Below are positions 54,301-64,000 of a stretch of 64,000 nt of DNA, one piece after another (the first letter of the stretch is position 1; the number at the start of each line of letters is the position of its first letter). The stretch comes from Leuctra nigra. Its lineage: Eukaryota; Arthropoda; Insecta; Plecoptera; Leuctridae. The notes under the pieces were generated by a model that was not told the DNA's origin, did no database searches, and saw only the letters and a program-made list of their open reading frames with translations. The stretch lies in NCBI GenBank assembly GCA_934045905.1, contig OW203770.1:5580001-5644000 (forward strand), given 5' to 3'. A program made the translations under genes and the position numbers.

Positions 54301-57300
54301 GAGTACATTTGTTGACATCTGATCGGTTGCTAGGTCACGGCCAATGAGAAATAAAACAGTTGACGATCTTCCCACAAAAGTTGCTAATTTCTCTCACTCG
54401 TGGCGAACACTCGGTGCCTATTTGAGACAGCTTATAAAATTGTAATCATGTTTCAAATATACTTGAAGGGGTCAGAGATTTCAGCCGCCATTTTTAAACC
54501 GGAAGTAACGTCATATCTCAAAACCTGGTAGACAAATTGATATGAAACTAGCGCCAAACGATTCGGAATGCCATCTCTATGGAATATGAACAGTACAAAT
54601 AGAATTTTCCTATTTATGAGACCGGAAATGACGTCATTTAAATGTATAAATTATTATAATTCCCTCCTATACAATAAATACATATTCAGAAAGCTTAAAA
54701 TGATACACATCATTTATAGAAATAAATTCTATGTGGCATTGCAGAAAGTTCAGCAGCCATTTTGAAAACCGAAGTGTTGCCATATCTCGGAACTGGGTTG
54801 ACTGATTGGAATGAAACCTTTGCTTTTCTTCGTGAAAGATCATTTAAAGCAATTATTTAGGACCATACGCTGCTATTCATTAGTGGTAACCAAATTGTAA
54901 AGGGTGATGATTTTTTAAAAGAATTTAGTAATTGTTCATTTCATATGTGTCACAAGTTGTTAGAATAAACTAAAAAAAGGAGTGATATCCCCATAAAAAA
55001 CACTTCGTGTAAAAATACCAGCCAAGTCTCTTCTACTAAAAAAATATATGAAATCATAAAAATTCTGCACTGAAAAGTAATGATATCAAAAAATTTGCCA
55101 AGTCAAAACTTTATTTGAAAATCAAAAAATACTTGGCGCATCGATTTATTAGGGCATTTTAGGTATACTATATGTTTGTATATTTTATGTATATTTTATA
55201 TCTGGCCTATACTTCTAAGCTATTAATATACACGATGCGCCAAGTATTTTTTGATTTTCAAATAAAGTTTTGACTTGGCAAATTTTTTGATATCATTACT
55301 TTTCAGTGCAGAATTTTTAGATTTCATATATTTTTTTAGTAGAAGAGACTTGGCTGGTATTTTTACACGAAGTGTTTTTATGGGGATACATATTAATACA
55401 ATGTGTAAGAACTTTCAGCCGCCATTTTGAAAACCGGAAGTGATGCCATATCTCGAAAACGGCTGGACCTATTGGAACGATGCTTTCGCAATTCTTCATG
55501 GCATATCACTTTAAGTTTATATTTAGCTCCAAACAAAATTTTTCTTAGTAACTAATTCGGAAATGGCGTATTTTTTTAAAGGAATTAAGGAATTATCCAT
55601 TGTTGCCCCAATAAGTTTTACAAGTTGTGTAAATAAACTCAAAAAGTTAGTGATATCCCCATAAAAAACACTCCGTGTAAAAATACCAGCCAAGTCTCTT
55701 CAACTAAAAAAAAATATGAAATCTAAAAATTCTGCACTGAAACGTAGTGATATCAAAAAATTAGCCAAGTCAAAACTTTATTTGAAAATTAAAATATACT
55801 TGGCGCATCGTTTTTTTAGGGCATTGTAGGTATACTATAAGTATATGTATTTATATCTAGCCTATACTTCTAAGCTATTTATATACACGATGTGCCAAGT
55901 ATTTTTTAATTTTCAAATAAAGTTTTGACTTGGCTAATTTTTTGATATCACTACGTTTCAGTGCAGAATTTTTAGATTTCATATTTTTTTTTTAGTTGAA
56001 GAGACTTCGCTGGTATTTTTACACGGAGTGTTTTTTATGGGTGTTTGTTACACAGAGTTAAATAATGTCACATTCAATCCAAAGACGAAATCAATTATAA
56101 CTGAAAGAAAACATACCTACTTATTTGCTATGTGCCAAGTCAAGTGTTCTTGCCCTATTATAGTCCTACCTTGCAGTAGCACTTTGTGCACTTCTCCTCT
56201 CCGTACGGCAGAACTCTGGGATGCCACTCCTTGCCGTTCTCCACGATCCTCCCCTCGCCGTACTGGCAGCCCCCCTCCGCCTTGTAGTCTTCCGGCGTGC
56301 GATTGGCCAGCCCGCTCGTGCCCGCTTGCTCGTTCGTCATGCCGTTCTCTCGCGGTACCACCTGGCAGCAAGACAATCCCCAGTTACTTCTTGCCAGTGC
56401 TTATATCCAGTGCAAAATTATATCAGCAGTTGTGTATCAGTTTGTTGAGTATATCCCACATAGAAACACCCGTATCTATCGAAAGCTTTCATTACTTAGG
56501 ATTGTTGTATGCATTAATTTGTCAAAGTTTAATTAAAACCGTGACATTCGCTCTAAGTTGGGATTGGCTACTGCTAAAGTGACACGCTGAATGTTTGTAG
56601 ATGTTGTAGGCCAGAGACGAACTTCTGTAAGTACCTCTGGCTTCATTGGTACGTTACTCATTGTTTATGATATGATCAAGTCTACATATTTATTATGTAT
56701 TTAATATACAACCACATAAAAAGGATGCTGTTGTACTGTGTCATGTGTCCCTGCAATTTGGTAAAGTAAAATTTAAGATGATCTCAACCACTGTGGGAAA
56801 TATTTGACCTTGAGATTACTACAAGATGCACTTTGACATTATACATCAATGACAGAGTTTTTAACCTAACGAAGACAGAATTTGTCAATGCCTAAAAGAC
56901 AAAGCGCTAGCATTGCCGCTAGAGCCGCGAGTGAGAGCAAATGGCAGTGAACAACCCCATTAGTAAGGAACTTTCTCATTACTTGCCACTTGAATGAGGG
57001 AAACTACGAAACAATCTCAGTCAGCCAGGGAGGCCAAGAGATTCAAACTTGCTCCTTTGACAGCCCCCAAAAAATGTGCACATACCGGCGGGGGCTCCGG
57101 ACACTGTTTGCAGCACGCCTTCTTGTCCGCCTTGAATGCCTCCCTCTCGTCGCACGCGAGCGGTGGGCACGTGACGCGCGACCACATCACGCGCAGCGCG
57201 GCATTGTCGCACGACACCACCGTGCACTCGTCGAAGCCGTGCGGAGGAAGGTAGGGGTGCCAACTGCTGCCGGCCGCGTGGAAGTCACCTCCGAGGTGGC

Positions 57301-60300
57301 AGCCGCGTGTTACGTTGGCAGCCATGGGCGGAGTCTCCACTACAAGCAAGACACATCAATATATATACCTACATAGAAAATATTAAATTTTTACATTTGG
57401 TAAGGAATTGAACACCCAACAAAAACAACTGAATAACTTGAATCAACAAAAATACTTTGCATTTTGATATAAATGGAAGTGCAAAGTGAAACATATCTGG
57501 CCTATGGCCATACTGGGGCTTCTATACTCAGCTCAATATGTCCTTATAAAACGTCCCTATCTCGACTACCTACCAGTTGTACACAGACGTAGCATAAGTA
57601 GTGATGCCCAGCGGGAATATTCCCCGTTCCCGGGAATATTCCCGAGCAAATTTGGGGAATATTCCCCAAATCGGGAATTTACTTTTTCATGATAAATTAA
57701 AATGTATAATGTTCTAATTTTGTGGTATGTCATTACCTCTTAGTAATCTCTATTTTGTCATTAATTTTCCTGATATCTTATGACAGGGGTCAGTAACCTT
57801 TTTTGGTGACTGAGCCAATTTCCGAAAAATTTATAAATTAGATAATATTGCGAGCCGCAGCAGGCAATCAAATATAATACACCAAAAATAATCAATTGAA
57901 GTACTAGTTTATTCTGCTATTTTGACGAAGTCCCCCCCCCCCCCCTTCTCTCTTGATGTTGCCCCGCAGGGCGTTTTTTAGAATTTTCAAATATTTCGAT
58001 TCCAGATCATTATTTAAATTATAAAGAGCCAATCAAAACCCACCAAGAAGCCGCAGGTTGCCAACCCCTGTCTTATGACATCTCAAAACATAAACATGCT
58101 TTAATAATGTTTTTTCTTAATGTTTACTCATCCCTATAGTAAATTCCCAATAAATTCCCGGTTTGGGGAATATTCCCGAAAAAATAAATTCCCGGGAATA
58201 TTACATCACTAAGCATAAGTTGCCTTAAAATTGATACATGTATTTGTATAAGAGGGTTATTTGCAACATTGGTTTTATCGCTTGCTTTTAACAGATAATA
58301 ATGAGACGGCTGTACACAGGACCTCTCACTTGCCGGGCGAGAGCTCTACCAACTGAGCTATCCGGCTGGCAGACATTAGAAACAACGCACTGATGAGGGC
58401 TAGAGATCACGGATAAAAAAATGTAAAGAAAATTATATCTTTTAAAAGGGGGTGTAAGCGCAAGCGATTTTGCTGCTTGTTGCAGGCACTTTTTTACGAA
58501 ATGATTTGAAATTTTAACCATTATTAGATAAAGGATAAACTTAGGGTTATTACATGGTACATTTTTAATTTTTTGCTTTGTTAATTAGTAATATTTATCT
58601 AGTTGATTTTTGGTGAAAAATTGCCTGTTTTCTTGTCTCGCTGAGTGCCGTATGAAATTTAATTTTAAAAATGTGCCAAGTGATAACCCTAATTTTGTCT
58701 TTCTTTTATCTAAAATGTTTAAAATTTGAGATCAATTGGTAAATGGGTTTGGTCTCCAATCGTATCAAAAATGTCATAGTTTTGAGCGGTTTTGTTGAAT
58801 ATCCGGCGCCTAATTAACAATGCAAGACAAAAATGTAAAAGTGCTACTAATATGCAATCAGACTGATCATGTGAACATCGTATCAAAGTTAAACCTACTT
58901 ATACAATTTTTTTCTCCCAATTTGTTAAAACGGTCGAGCTCTTGTATCTCCTTACGTACGTATGTAGGTAGGTAGAGGTACTACATACTAGGTACCTACT
59001 TACTACATTTCAATTTTCAATCGACACAAAATGAAACCGAATTTTTCTTTATAGGTAAAATATTTAGTCCTATTTATGCAGACATTCTGAATTTTTTAGA
59101 TTGAATCTACTGCCTTCCTGGTGCAAACGGATCATCGTAGAAGCTGTAAAAAATTAATATATCTCGAGGCAACTGACCTGCACAGACGGGACAACATTCG
59201 CCTGCCACCGTCTCGCTGTGTTCGCACTTCAACGCCGGACAAGTCATCGCGTCGCAGCGCACCCTGCCGGCGCGACAGTGACACATGGAGCAGGGGTCGT
59301 GCATCGCGCGCCACTGCGCCCCGTCGTCATGGAAGCGCTGGTCGGCGTAGCACGGCACTGCACCGCCGGCCTCGTTACCGTCCGTGCTGGCGGGCGCCGC
59401 CGGCACGCTGTTGTCCGTGATGTGAGGCTTGCACGACGCTGGGACGACGATCTAGACAGACAGAGTTTATAAGAACACGGCCAGGAAACCGCGGTAGAAG
59501 ATAAAATAGATCTATATGAAAACAGAAAATAGATATGGTAAGAGATGACAACACTTACATCAAAATGATATTAGAAATACCTACCTACATGAGCAAAAAC
59601 CTACTAAATAAAAGAAAAAATGGTATGCAAAAGAAACGGGTTGGCTGAAAACGATTTGCAGACTCCACCCAAAGAGTCTAGATGACGCGTCATCTAGTAT
59701 TTGAGCTCTGATTTCTGATTGTCATGGAACCTGACCAGCAAACAATCAATTTTGTTCAATTTTACCTTTTTTTCATTTGTTGAGTGTACCCTCCCATAAT
59801 TTTGTTCTGTAAAATTTTTTTTTTTTTGGTTAAACGTCAATATTGAGGTGTCAGATGTTATGGCTAAATGTACCTATCATGTTTAAAGTTAAAACTTGCA
59901 CTGTGTGTAGTACCTAACTACTACCTACCAACTATAATAGCATCTGTATTTTTGTATGTTAACTTCCATTCTACCTACACAATTCCAATAAGTCACTGAG
60001 AAGCATGACTTTTGCAATTAAAATGACGGTCCATTGTAAATGCGTGATTATTAATAATATTCCAAACACTGAAAATGTTCATTACAATTCCCATAATTAC
60101 TGTTGCAATGTTCCTCGTAACCATCAGCTGACCTTGTTGAGCGAGGCTCGCAGTATGACCTTGCCGGTTGCCTGGTCTCGGACCTCCAGTGAGTTGACGA
60201 ATGTCTCGATGCGGGACATCTCCGTGGGACTCATGCCGTGCACGAAGCCCTCCAGCAGCGAGCCGAAGAACTCCTCCAGCAGCCGCCGAGTGACTGGGGC

Positions 60301-63300
60301 GTTGGGAGCGACGATCGGCAGCTCCTCCACGAGATACAGCTCCAGGATACGTTTCTCTTCGGTCAGGCCGGACAGGATCAGCTGCAAGCAACAGTATGTT
60401 ACACACAACTGCTCGATTTTTGTTCTTGTGTCCATTTTTACCTCAATAATGAAATATACCCAGCCTTTAGGTCAAGTTGATTGATACCCAAGTAATTTTA
60501 ATAACTAGTACCTAGCACATAAATAAATAATATTTGAAATTGAGTTTTCCTATGTTGAGTACCTACCTATGCTAGAAGCTGTAACAGACTGTAAATTGTG
60601 AAAACTTAAGTCTAATTTAAAAGCTCAATTAATAAAAGATTATGACAAGAATTCGGTTTCATTAAGTTTGCCTTCACATCACCAGGCATTACAACACAAT
60701 CGTCACCTGGTTTTGACTTTTAAAAATGTGTTGTGATTGATTGAAAGGGACATTGCGACATCAAATGCTCATAGTTTAAAAATTAAAATACACTATTATC
60801 TGTTTTAATCTGCACAAAGAAATAATTACCTAGGTACGTATGAAGAAGAGACATTAATAATCTGGCACGTTTAGGTTTTTAGTCGTGTTACCTACTCTTG
60901 TTACTGATATCAACATCTATTTTTAATCACGTCACTGATAAACATATTTACCTACCTAACTAATTACGAGATAATCAAGACAAGTTATAGTAAGATCAAC
61001 GACGTTAATAGGTACACGTTAACTCAAGTTACGTTAACTTACCTCGAAATGCAGCGTGCATTCCATGTCAACAGCCATCCACGCCAGTCCGGTCAGCTTA
61101 GCCGGCTCAGAGAGATCCACGCGCCTCATCAACACCGGCGCGGCCGAGTCTCTTGCGTCCGCAACGGGCCTCGCCGCCAGTCGTCCACGTACCACGCTCG
61201 CGCACTGTTCAGTAGCGACATTGAGCGCGAGGTCTCCGCCGTACAACTGTTCCAGCTCGCGTGGCGTGAGGCGATCCACTTGGCCCACGGCGCGGGAAGC
61301 AGAGAGCGCGGGGGTGAGGTCTTCGAGTTCCACGCGTCGGCGACCGCGACCAGATACTGAAGGGAACATCAGAAGTCAGATTAGACATCGTCAAATGCAT
61401 TTGTAATGTAGTACTGAGGCCGTATTCTATAACTTTTAAATTCCCAATTCTGATGGAATCCGATTCGGTACAATGTTAATCCTTATGGCCGTGACCGGAT
61501 TCCATCAGGATGGAATTGAGAAAACGTTCTAGAATAGGCCTCCTGGAAAGCAGGGAGCAGGTATAAGGTAAGAACAGCCTCATGCTCAAAACTAATTGCT
61601 AGTTACTACTTGCAGACGCAACTCCTGCTATCTGTATGATATTCAAAGCATTTGCGGATGTAAGTCGCCCTAGTTGTGTCAGTAACTCTTTCAGCATGAG
61701 GCTGAATAGTGTGGAAATAAAGGCAAAATTGTAGTACGTAGGTTAGATATTACATTACAAAGCATTTTCCCCTTGTTTTCAGAGTGGAGTGAAATATCTT
61801 ACGTTAGAACTTGCCTGAGTCCCAACAAACACTGATGTCTCAAACCACCTGTCAACCACCTGTTTGAATATAATTTTGCACACATTGTCACCTATAATTC
61901 TTATATTATATAATGTGTTCCTTGATGTGATTTAATAATGACAAAGTTGCCTGCGTGAGAAAAGGTTGCCAAAGTAGTAGGTACCTAACCTATATAAAGG
62001 TAATATAGCGAATAAACAAATCTGACAGCCCCATTCCAAAGTTCATAATTAGAGTGATTACTTGTGAATTAAAGACATTTTAGTAGTACAAGTCAATAAT
62101 AATACGCAATATTTATCCATAAACATTTTCAAGTTAAATATTCATCTGTAAAATATGACACATTTCCCTTACCCTATCAGCCTCCATTTTTCTACCCTTG
62201 TGACGTATTGTGCAGGAAGGCAATAGAATGATAGAAGGCTGTGCATTACAATGGCGCCAATACTTGACTGATTTACGTAGGTAGTTACAAAGACAATTTA
62301 AAGTGAGAAAACTAAAATTATTATTTTAAAAATAAATGTTCTTAAATTAAGTATCTTGAACCTAAATAATTAACAAATAAGCCATTTAAAAACATCAATG
62401 AAATGAAGTTTGATGAAAACATGCTGTTTTTTTAAGCAGTAATAACTTACCGAGTGCAAGTAGTGGTGCAGGCTCAGGACTGAGACTGTCAAGAAGAACG
62501 TTGTAGACGAGAGCGCCGTCTCGGTTGACGTAGAAGAGTCCCAGGCCTGAGGTGAGTGTCGACTGAGCCAGGGCAGTCTGCGCATCGGACGATTCTTCAA
62601 CGTCAGAGTCAACTGACGATACCAGAGACTGAGGAATTACAAATCAAGTCATGGTAAGGTAAAAGTGTCACCACAAATTAAGAACCATAAAAACGTTCAA
62701 AAAAGTGCTTATCTACCAAATAAATCATTTGTTGATTCTCAAGTGAATAGAATCAACATCAAAGCTTATCCGGGCTATTATTTCCTCTAAAATAAAAGGC
62801 TCCATCTTCTTGGAATATGAATATGATCTCTGATAACGATTCAAACAGCTTTCAATACATCAAAGTTCACTTTGATCCAAATTGGATCAACGGTCAACCC
62901 GATGGTATGTAGGTATAAGCAGAGCAGACAACAAACGAAATATAAATGTAAGCAAGACTTAAAATGTCAACTACTACAAAATTTGTAATACATGATAAAA
63001 TCATATTATTATCTTCTCTTAAACCTTTTGCGAGAGGTAATAAAATGCAACATCCCGCAGCTGTCTTTTACTAAATTCATTGAAGCAACAGAGAAGAAAC
63101 TTAATGGAAAAGGGTGTTGTCAAAAAGTTGCCAAAAGACTGTCGCTTACTTTAAACATCTTACGTGGTAATAAAATGTAACTTACCACTCTATTGAGCAG
63201 AAGTGATTCCGAGAAGCCATACAGACTATAGGGTCGTTTACATAGGAGGATTTGCGTTTTTCGGTTTTTCTATTTAAATATCAGCGCTTTGCCAGAATAG

Positions 63301-64000
63301 CTTACTTTGATGTGGGATGCCTACAACATTTTTTTCTATTGGCCTAAAAACTACACTTTTGTGGTGTAATATAAATGGCCCTGGAAAAAGAGAATTATGA
63401 AATCAAATTACCATTTTTAGTGGTGGTTAACGTCGCACTGTTCTGCAAATAGTCTAATGGCAACACATGAATGATTTTATGTGAGGGAGATCATGAAGAA
63501 TGGTTAGGATGGGCAATAAGAAGGAGGTCGTGGTCTATACGTAGGTAACCTTCCCAGCTTTTTTCTTGTTACTGAGGAAAACATCAACTAATTTCAGTCA
63601 GGTAGGACGGCCGCGGGAATCGAACCCGGAACCTCCAGGATGCAAGTCCAGGGTGGTCGCAAACAAATGGAAAAATGACGGCGAAAATGTACCAAAAATC
63701 ATTCATTCATTGCCTGGTCATTCATTAGTTTGAATGACCAATATAAGCAATTTGTCACAACAGATTATATACCAAAATTTCAATATTATTTTTCTTTGAG
63801 ATTATTTTATCGTACTTGATCCCAAATAATTATTTATTTTATTTTAATTTTAATTAGTTTCAGAAGTTAGTTCCTAGAGAGTGTGAAGTAGAATCTGTAT
63901 TGTACCTGGAAGACTTCGCATGTGGTCCGGGTCTGGATCCTGCCCTCCAGACGGAGCTCGTCCGGACTGTTTCGGTTCTCGATGACGAGCCGGAGTTTGC
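51236..64000 (-). CDS. sog: Short gastrulation / Chordin, 3' part of gene (8 exons in window)
   Basis: Secreted BMP antagonist: Sog/Chordin binds Dpp/BMP ligands extracellularly and is cleaved by Tolloid proteases in dorsoventral patterning (family knowledge). Exons, 5' to 3': >64000-63906, 62628-62451, 61356-61043, 60381-60133, 59451-59178, 57339-57086, 56361-56170, 51370-51236. All junctions are GT-AG and phases agree throughout (0, 1, 0, 0, 1, 0, 0). The first four encode CHRD-region sequence (GRIQTRTTCEVFQ, TSGLGLFYVNRDGALVYNVL, LTGLAWMAVDMECTLHFE). The last four encode three von Willebrand C modules and the C terminus RRKLRHHKASTFS-stop. The N-terminal CR1 and most CHRD repeats lie beyond the window. 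The introns are full of mobile DNA. Confidence 0.93.
51911..52254. repeat. MITE interrupted by a second MITE, in sog intron
   Basis: CCCCAAGTCTTGAAATCGGC, GTTTTGAAAACG at the left and GTTTCAAAACGCCGATGTC, AAGACTTGG at the right, with the AAGCCCC MITE (51985-52184) inserted between. Confidence 0.75.
51985..52184. repeat. MITE with AAGCCCCATTTACAC termini, third copy
   Basis: Same family as 19624-19815, in reverse orientation relative to it (CATACAATTTTGTATTTACA centre). Confidence 0.88.
52261..52399. repeat. MITE with GGGCCCGGATTCACAAAG termini
   Basis: GGGCCCGGATTCACAAAGCT at the left is the exact inverse of AGCTTTGTGAATCCGGGCCC at the right. Confidence 0.9.
52451..53040 (-). mobile_element. 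K4: partial composite element
   Basis: CTAG plus hairpin GTGGAGCGGTCGCTCCAC, conserved block, one full unit (GCCGCCATTTTGAAACCGG, AAGTGACGTCA at 52881-52891) and part of a second; no palindromic module. K5 begins 70 bp later. Confidence 0.75.
53381..53430. repeat. (ATA)n and (AGT)n trinucleotide tracts
   Basis: (AATAAT)n followed by TCTCAGTAGTAGTAGTAGTA inside K5; K2 and K3 have shorter versions at the same place (about 11350 and 31850). Confidence 0.9.
53555..54640. repeat. CRE/ETS/YY1-like units of K5
   Basis: GCCGCCATTTTGAAACCGG followed by AAGTGACGTCA at 53553-53582; partly degenerate copies near 53695, 53825-53855, 54490 (AAGTAACGTCA) and 54625 (AATGACGTCA). Confidence 0.85.
54982..55385. 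repeat. First palindromic module of K5
   Basis: TATCCCCATAAAAAACACTT to AAGTGTTTTTATGGGGATA, arms about 170 bp, centre with TATTAGGGCATTTTAGG. Confidence 0.9.
55650..56041. repeat. Second palindromic module of K5
   Basis: Same structure; arms differ from the first by few bases, so the modules were probably duplicated together with the spacer. Confidence 0.9.
56170..56361 (-). CDS. sog: sog exon: first half of CR4
   Basis: Acceptor TTGCTGCCAG, donor AAG|GTAGGA, 64 codons in phase 0. Reads VVPRENGMTNEQ, then GCQYGEGRIVENGKEWHPRV and GEEKCTKCYCK. C.YGEGRI..NGKEWHP and CTKCYC are VWC hallmarks. Confidence 0.93.
56362..57085. other. sog intron, nothing recognised
   Basis: No repeat terminus identified. 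Confidence 0.4.
57086..57339 (-). CDS. sog: sog exon: CR3 (VWC module with eight cysteines)
   Basis: Acceptor TTGCTTGTAG, donor CCG|GTATGT. Reads GCHLGGDFHAAGSSWHPYLP, FDECTVVSCDN, SRVTCPPLACDERE and KKACCKQC. I count eight cysteines where the module usually has ten: the central CxC pair is reduced to one. Confidence 0.92.
57599..58211. mobile_element. hAT-type MITE, outer element
   Basis: TAGTGATG at the left, CATCACTA at the right, and an exact 8-bp target duplication AGCATAAG (57591-57598 and 58212-58219). The ends carry GGGAATATTCCC-type palindromes. It contains the inner element at 57784-58070. Confidence 0.9.
57784..58070. mobile_element. hAT-type MITE, inner element
   Basis: CAGGGGTCAGTAACC at the left and GGTTGCCAACCCCTG at the right, with an exact 8-bp target duplication TCTTATGA (57776-57783 and 58071-58078). 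It contains a C-run and GCCCCGCAGGGCGTTTTTTA, showing that this repeated motif belongs to the element's interior. Confidence 0.92.
58321..58410 (-). repeat. tRNA-like repeat, copy 2
   Basis: On the minus strand CCGGATAGCTCAGTTGGTAG, AGCTCTCGCCCGGCAAGTGA, matching 29323-29370 together with the flank CCTCATCAGTG. The T arm is absent. Confidence 0.7.
58440..58775. repeat. Foldback repeat related to 1-330
   Basis: Shares TAAACTTAGGGTTAT, GTGATAACCCTAA, TTTGGTCTCCAATCGTATC and GCAAGCGATTTTGCTGCTT with the window start, in inverse orientation. Confidence 0.7.
59178..59451 (-). CDS. sog: sog exon: CR2 (VWC module with ten cysteines)
   Basis: Acceptor GTCTGTCTAG, donor GCAG|GTCAGT. Reads IVVPASCKPHITDNSVPAAP, then PCYADQRFHDDGAQWRAMHD, PCSMCHCRAGRVRCDAMTCP and GECCPVC. 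All ten VWC cysteines are present. Phase 1 at the donor matches the CR3 exon. Confidence 0.94.
59452..60132. other. sog intron, nothing recognised
   Basis: AT-rich; no repeat termini seen. Confidence 0.4.
60133..60381 (-). CDS. sog: sog exon: end of CHRD region
   Basis: Acceptor GCTTGCAG, donor AAG|GTCAGC, 83 codons in phase 0. Reads LILSGLTEEKRILELYLVEE, then RRLLEEFFGSLLEGFVHGMS and EVRDQATGKVILRASLNK. It lies directly before CR2, as expected for the last CHRD repeat. Confidence 0.88.
60382..61042. other. sog intron, nothing recognised
   Basis: AT-rich sequence with many ACCTACCTA-like stretches; no element found. Confidence 0.4.
61043..61356 (-). CDS. sog: sog exon: CHRD region
   Basis: Acceptor CCCTTCAG, donor GAG|GTAAGT. 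Reads SGRGRRRVELEDLTPALSAS, then LTPRELEQLYGGDLALNVAT, VVRGRLAARPVADARDSAAP and LTGLAWMAVDMECTLHFE. LYGGDLALNVAT and AWM.VD..C.LHFE are CHRD-type sequence. GC-rich relative to its introns. Confidence 0.9.
61423..61545. repeat. MITE in sog intron
   Basis: GGCCGTATTCTATAAC at the left and GTTCTAGAATAGGCC at the right, with CAATGTTAATCCTTATGGCC in the centre. Related to 18150-18290 and, through the centre, to 8629-8724. Confidence 0.75.
61575..61711. repeat. MITE with CAGCCTCATGC termini
   Basis: CAGCCTCATGCTCAAA at the left, TTTCAGCATGAGGCTG at the right. Sister of 12141-12243. Confidence 0.85.
61715..62450. other. sog intron, nothing recognised
   Basis: No feature supported. Confidence 0.4.
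62451..62628 (-). CDS. sog: sog exon: CHRD repeat
   Basis: Acceptor ATTCCTCAG, donor CTCG|GTAAGT. Reads SLVSSVDSDVEESSDAQTAL, then STLTSGLGLFYVNRDGALVY and NVLLDSLSPEP. G.G.FYVNRDGALVYNV is the typical start of a CHRD repeat. Confidence 0.92.
62640..63425. other. sog intron, nothing recognised
   Basis: AT-rich; the short ORF at 62992-63180 has no support. Confidence 0.4.
63430..63661 (-). mobile_element. tRNA-derived SINE, reverse orientation, in sog intron
   Basis: GGTTCGATTCCCGCGGCCGT (minus strand, 63608-63636), then CCTGACTGAAATTAG, then the body, ending AACAGTGCGACGTTAAC. Same family as 40271-40541. The 5' half of the tRNA head differs. Confidence 0.8.
63906..64000 (-). CDS. sog: sog exon running off the window: CHRD repeat
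   Basis: Reads KLRLVIENRNSPDELRLEGR, then IQTRTTCEVFQ and the donor CAG|GTACAA. The GRI.TRTTCEVFQ motif is the classic end of a CHRD repeat. The 5' end lies beyond 64000. Confidence 0.9.

Larger units (their letters stand above)
53110..56041 (-). mobile_element. K5: composite element with two palindromic modules, in sog intron
   Basis: Hairpin terminus at 53110-53131, conserved block, trinucleotide tracts, CRE/ETS units (about 53560-54790), palindrome 54982-55385, another degenerate unit with GAAAACCGGAAGTGATG (about 55425), spacer, and second palindrome 55650-56041 ending about 130 bp from the sog exon at 56170. Opposite orientation to K2 and K3. Confidence 0.75.

Noticed and set aside
56028..57376. 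Plus-strand ORFs of 79-184 codons
   Set aside because: Antisense to GC-rich sog exons 56170-56361 and 57086-57339, whose minus-strand frames have VWC cysteine patterns and splice sites.
61049..61406. Plus-strand ORFs of 103-116 codons
   Set aside because: Antisense shadows of the sog CHRD exon.

Overview
The window is AT-rich animal nuclear DNA, almost certainly from an insect. It has spliced genes with GT-AG introns, a Short gastrulation/Chordin gene, an insect-type myosuppressin-receptor-like GPCR, CR1/jockey-like non-LTR retrotransposon ends, tRNA-derived SINEs and a very high load of foldback elements. I cannot name the order with confidence.

Layout. 1-4.9 kb: foldback repeats and a composite mobile element (called K here) with a Helitron-like element (called H) inside its palindromic module. 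4.99-5.93 kb (+): the last two coding exons of an alanine-glyoxylate/serine-pyruvate aminotransferase (AGXT/Spat), ending in the peroxisomal signal AKL. 6.67-9.66 kb: a nest of transposons (H, containing a foldback, containing a LINE end and a hairpin MITE). 9.83-11.65 kb: a second K element. 11.76-15.4 kb (+): the first exons of a second AGXT copy, whose PLP-lysine exon and C-terminal exons are not found downstream. A minisatellite made from the end of its exon 2 plus the 5' splice site fills part of intron 2. 16-20 kb: two H elements. 20.7-21.9 kb (-): an intronless GPCR of the DMSR/FMRFamide-receptor type that lacks two residues central to activation. 22-28 kb: AT-rich sequence with LINE and H relics. 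28.8-32.1 kb: the longest K element, with an eight-unit 118-bp array. 33.3-37.1 kb: a dispersed copy of the AGXT-exon minisatellite, split by an apparently complete pogo-type DNA transposon with perfect TIRs and TA duplication. 37-45.8 kb: a local duplication, SINE, large palindromes, two orphan coiled-coil exons and a reverse-oriented H. 46-51 kb: little recognisable. 51.2-64 kb (-): the 3' half of sog/chordin (end of the CHRD region plus three von Willebrand C modules); its introns are packed with transposons, including two nested hAT-type MITEs with exact 8-bp duplications.

The most unusual structure is the K family. Its copies join four modules: a hairpin+CTAG terminus, a conserved ~300-bp block, a run of units centred on TGACGTCA-CTTCCGG-...ATGGCGGC (abutting CRE, ETS and YY1/Pho-like sites), and a long palindrome with ~200-bp arms that can hold cargo. 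One copy ends about 105 bp upstream of the AGXT-B start codon, so it may supply promoter sequence. All coding calls rest on reading translated exons, splice sites and family motifs; no database search was run.
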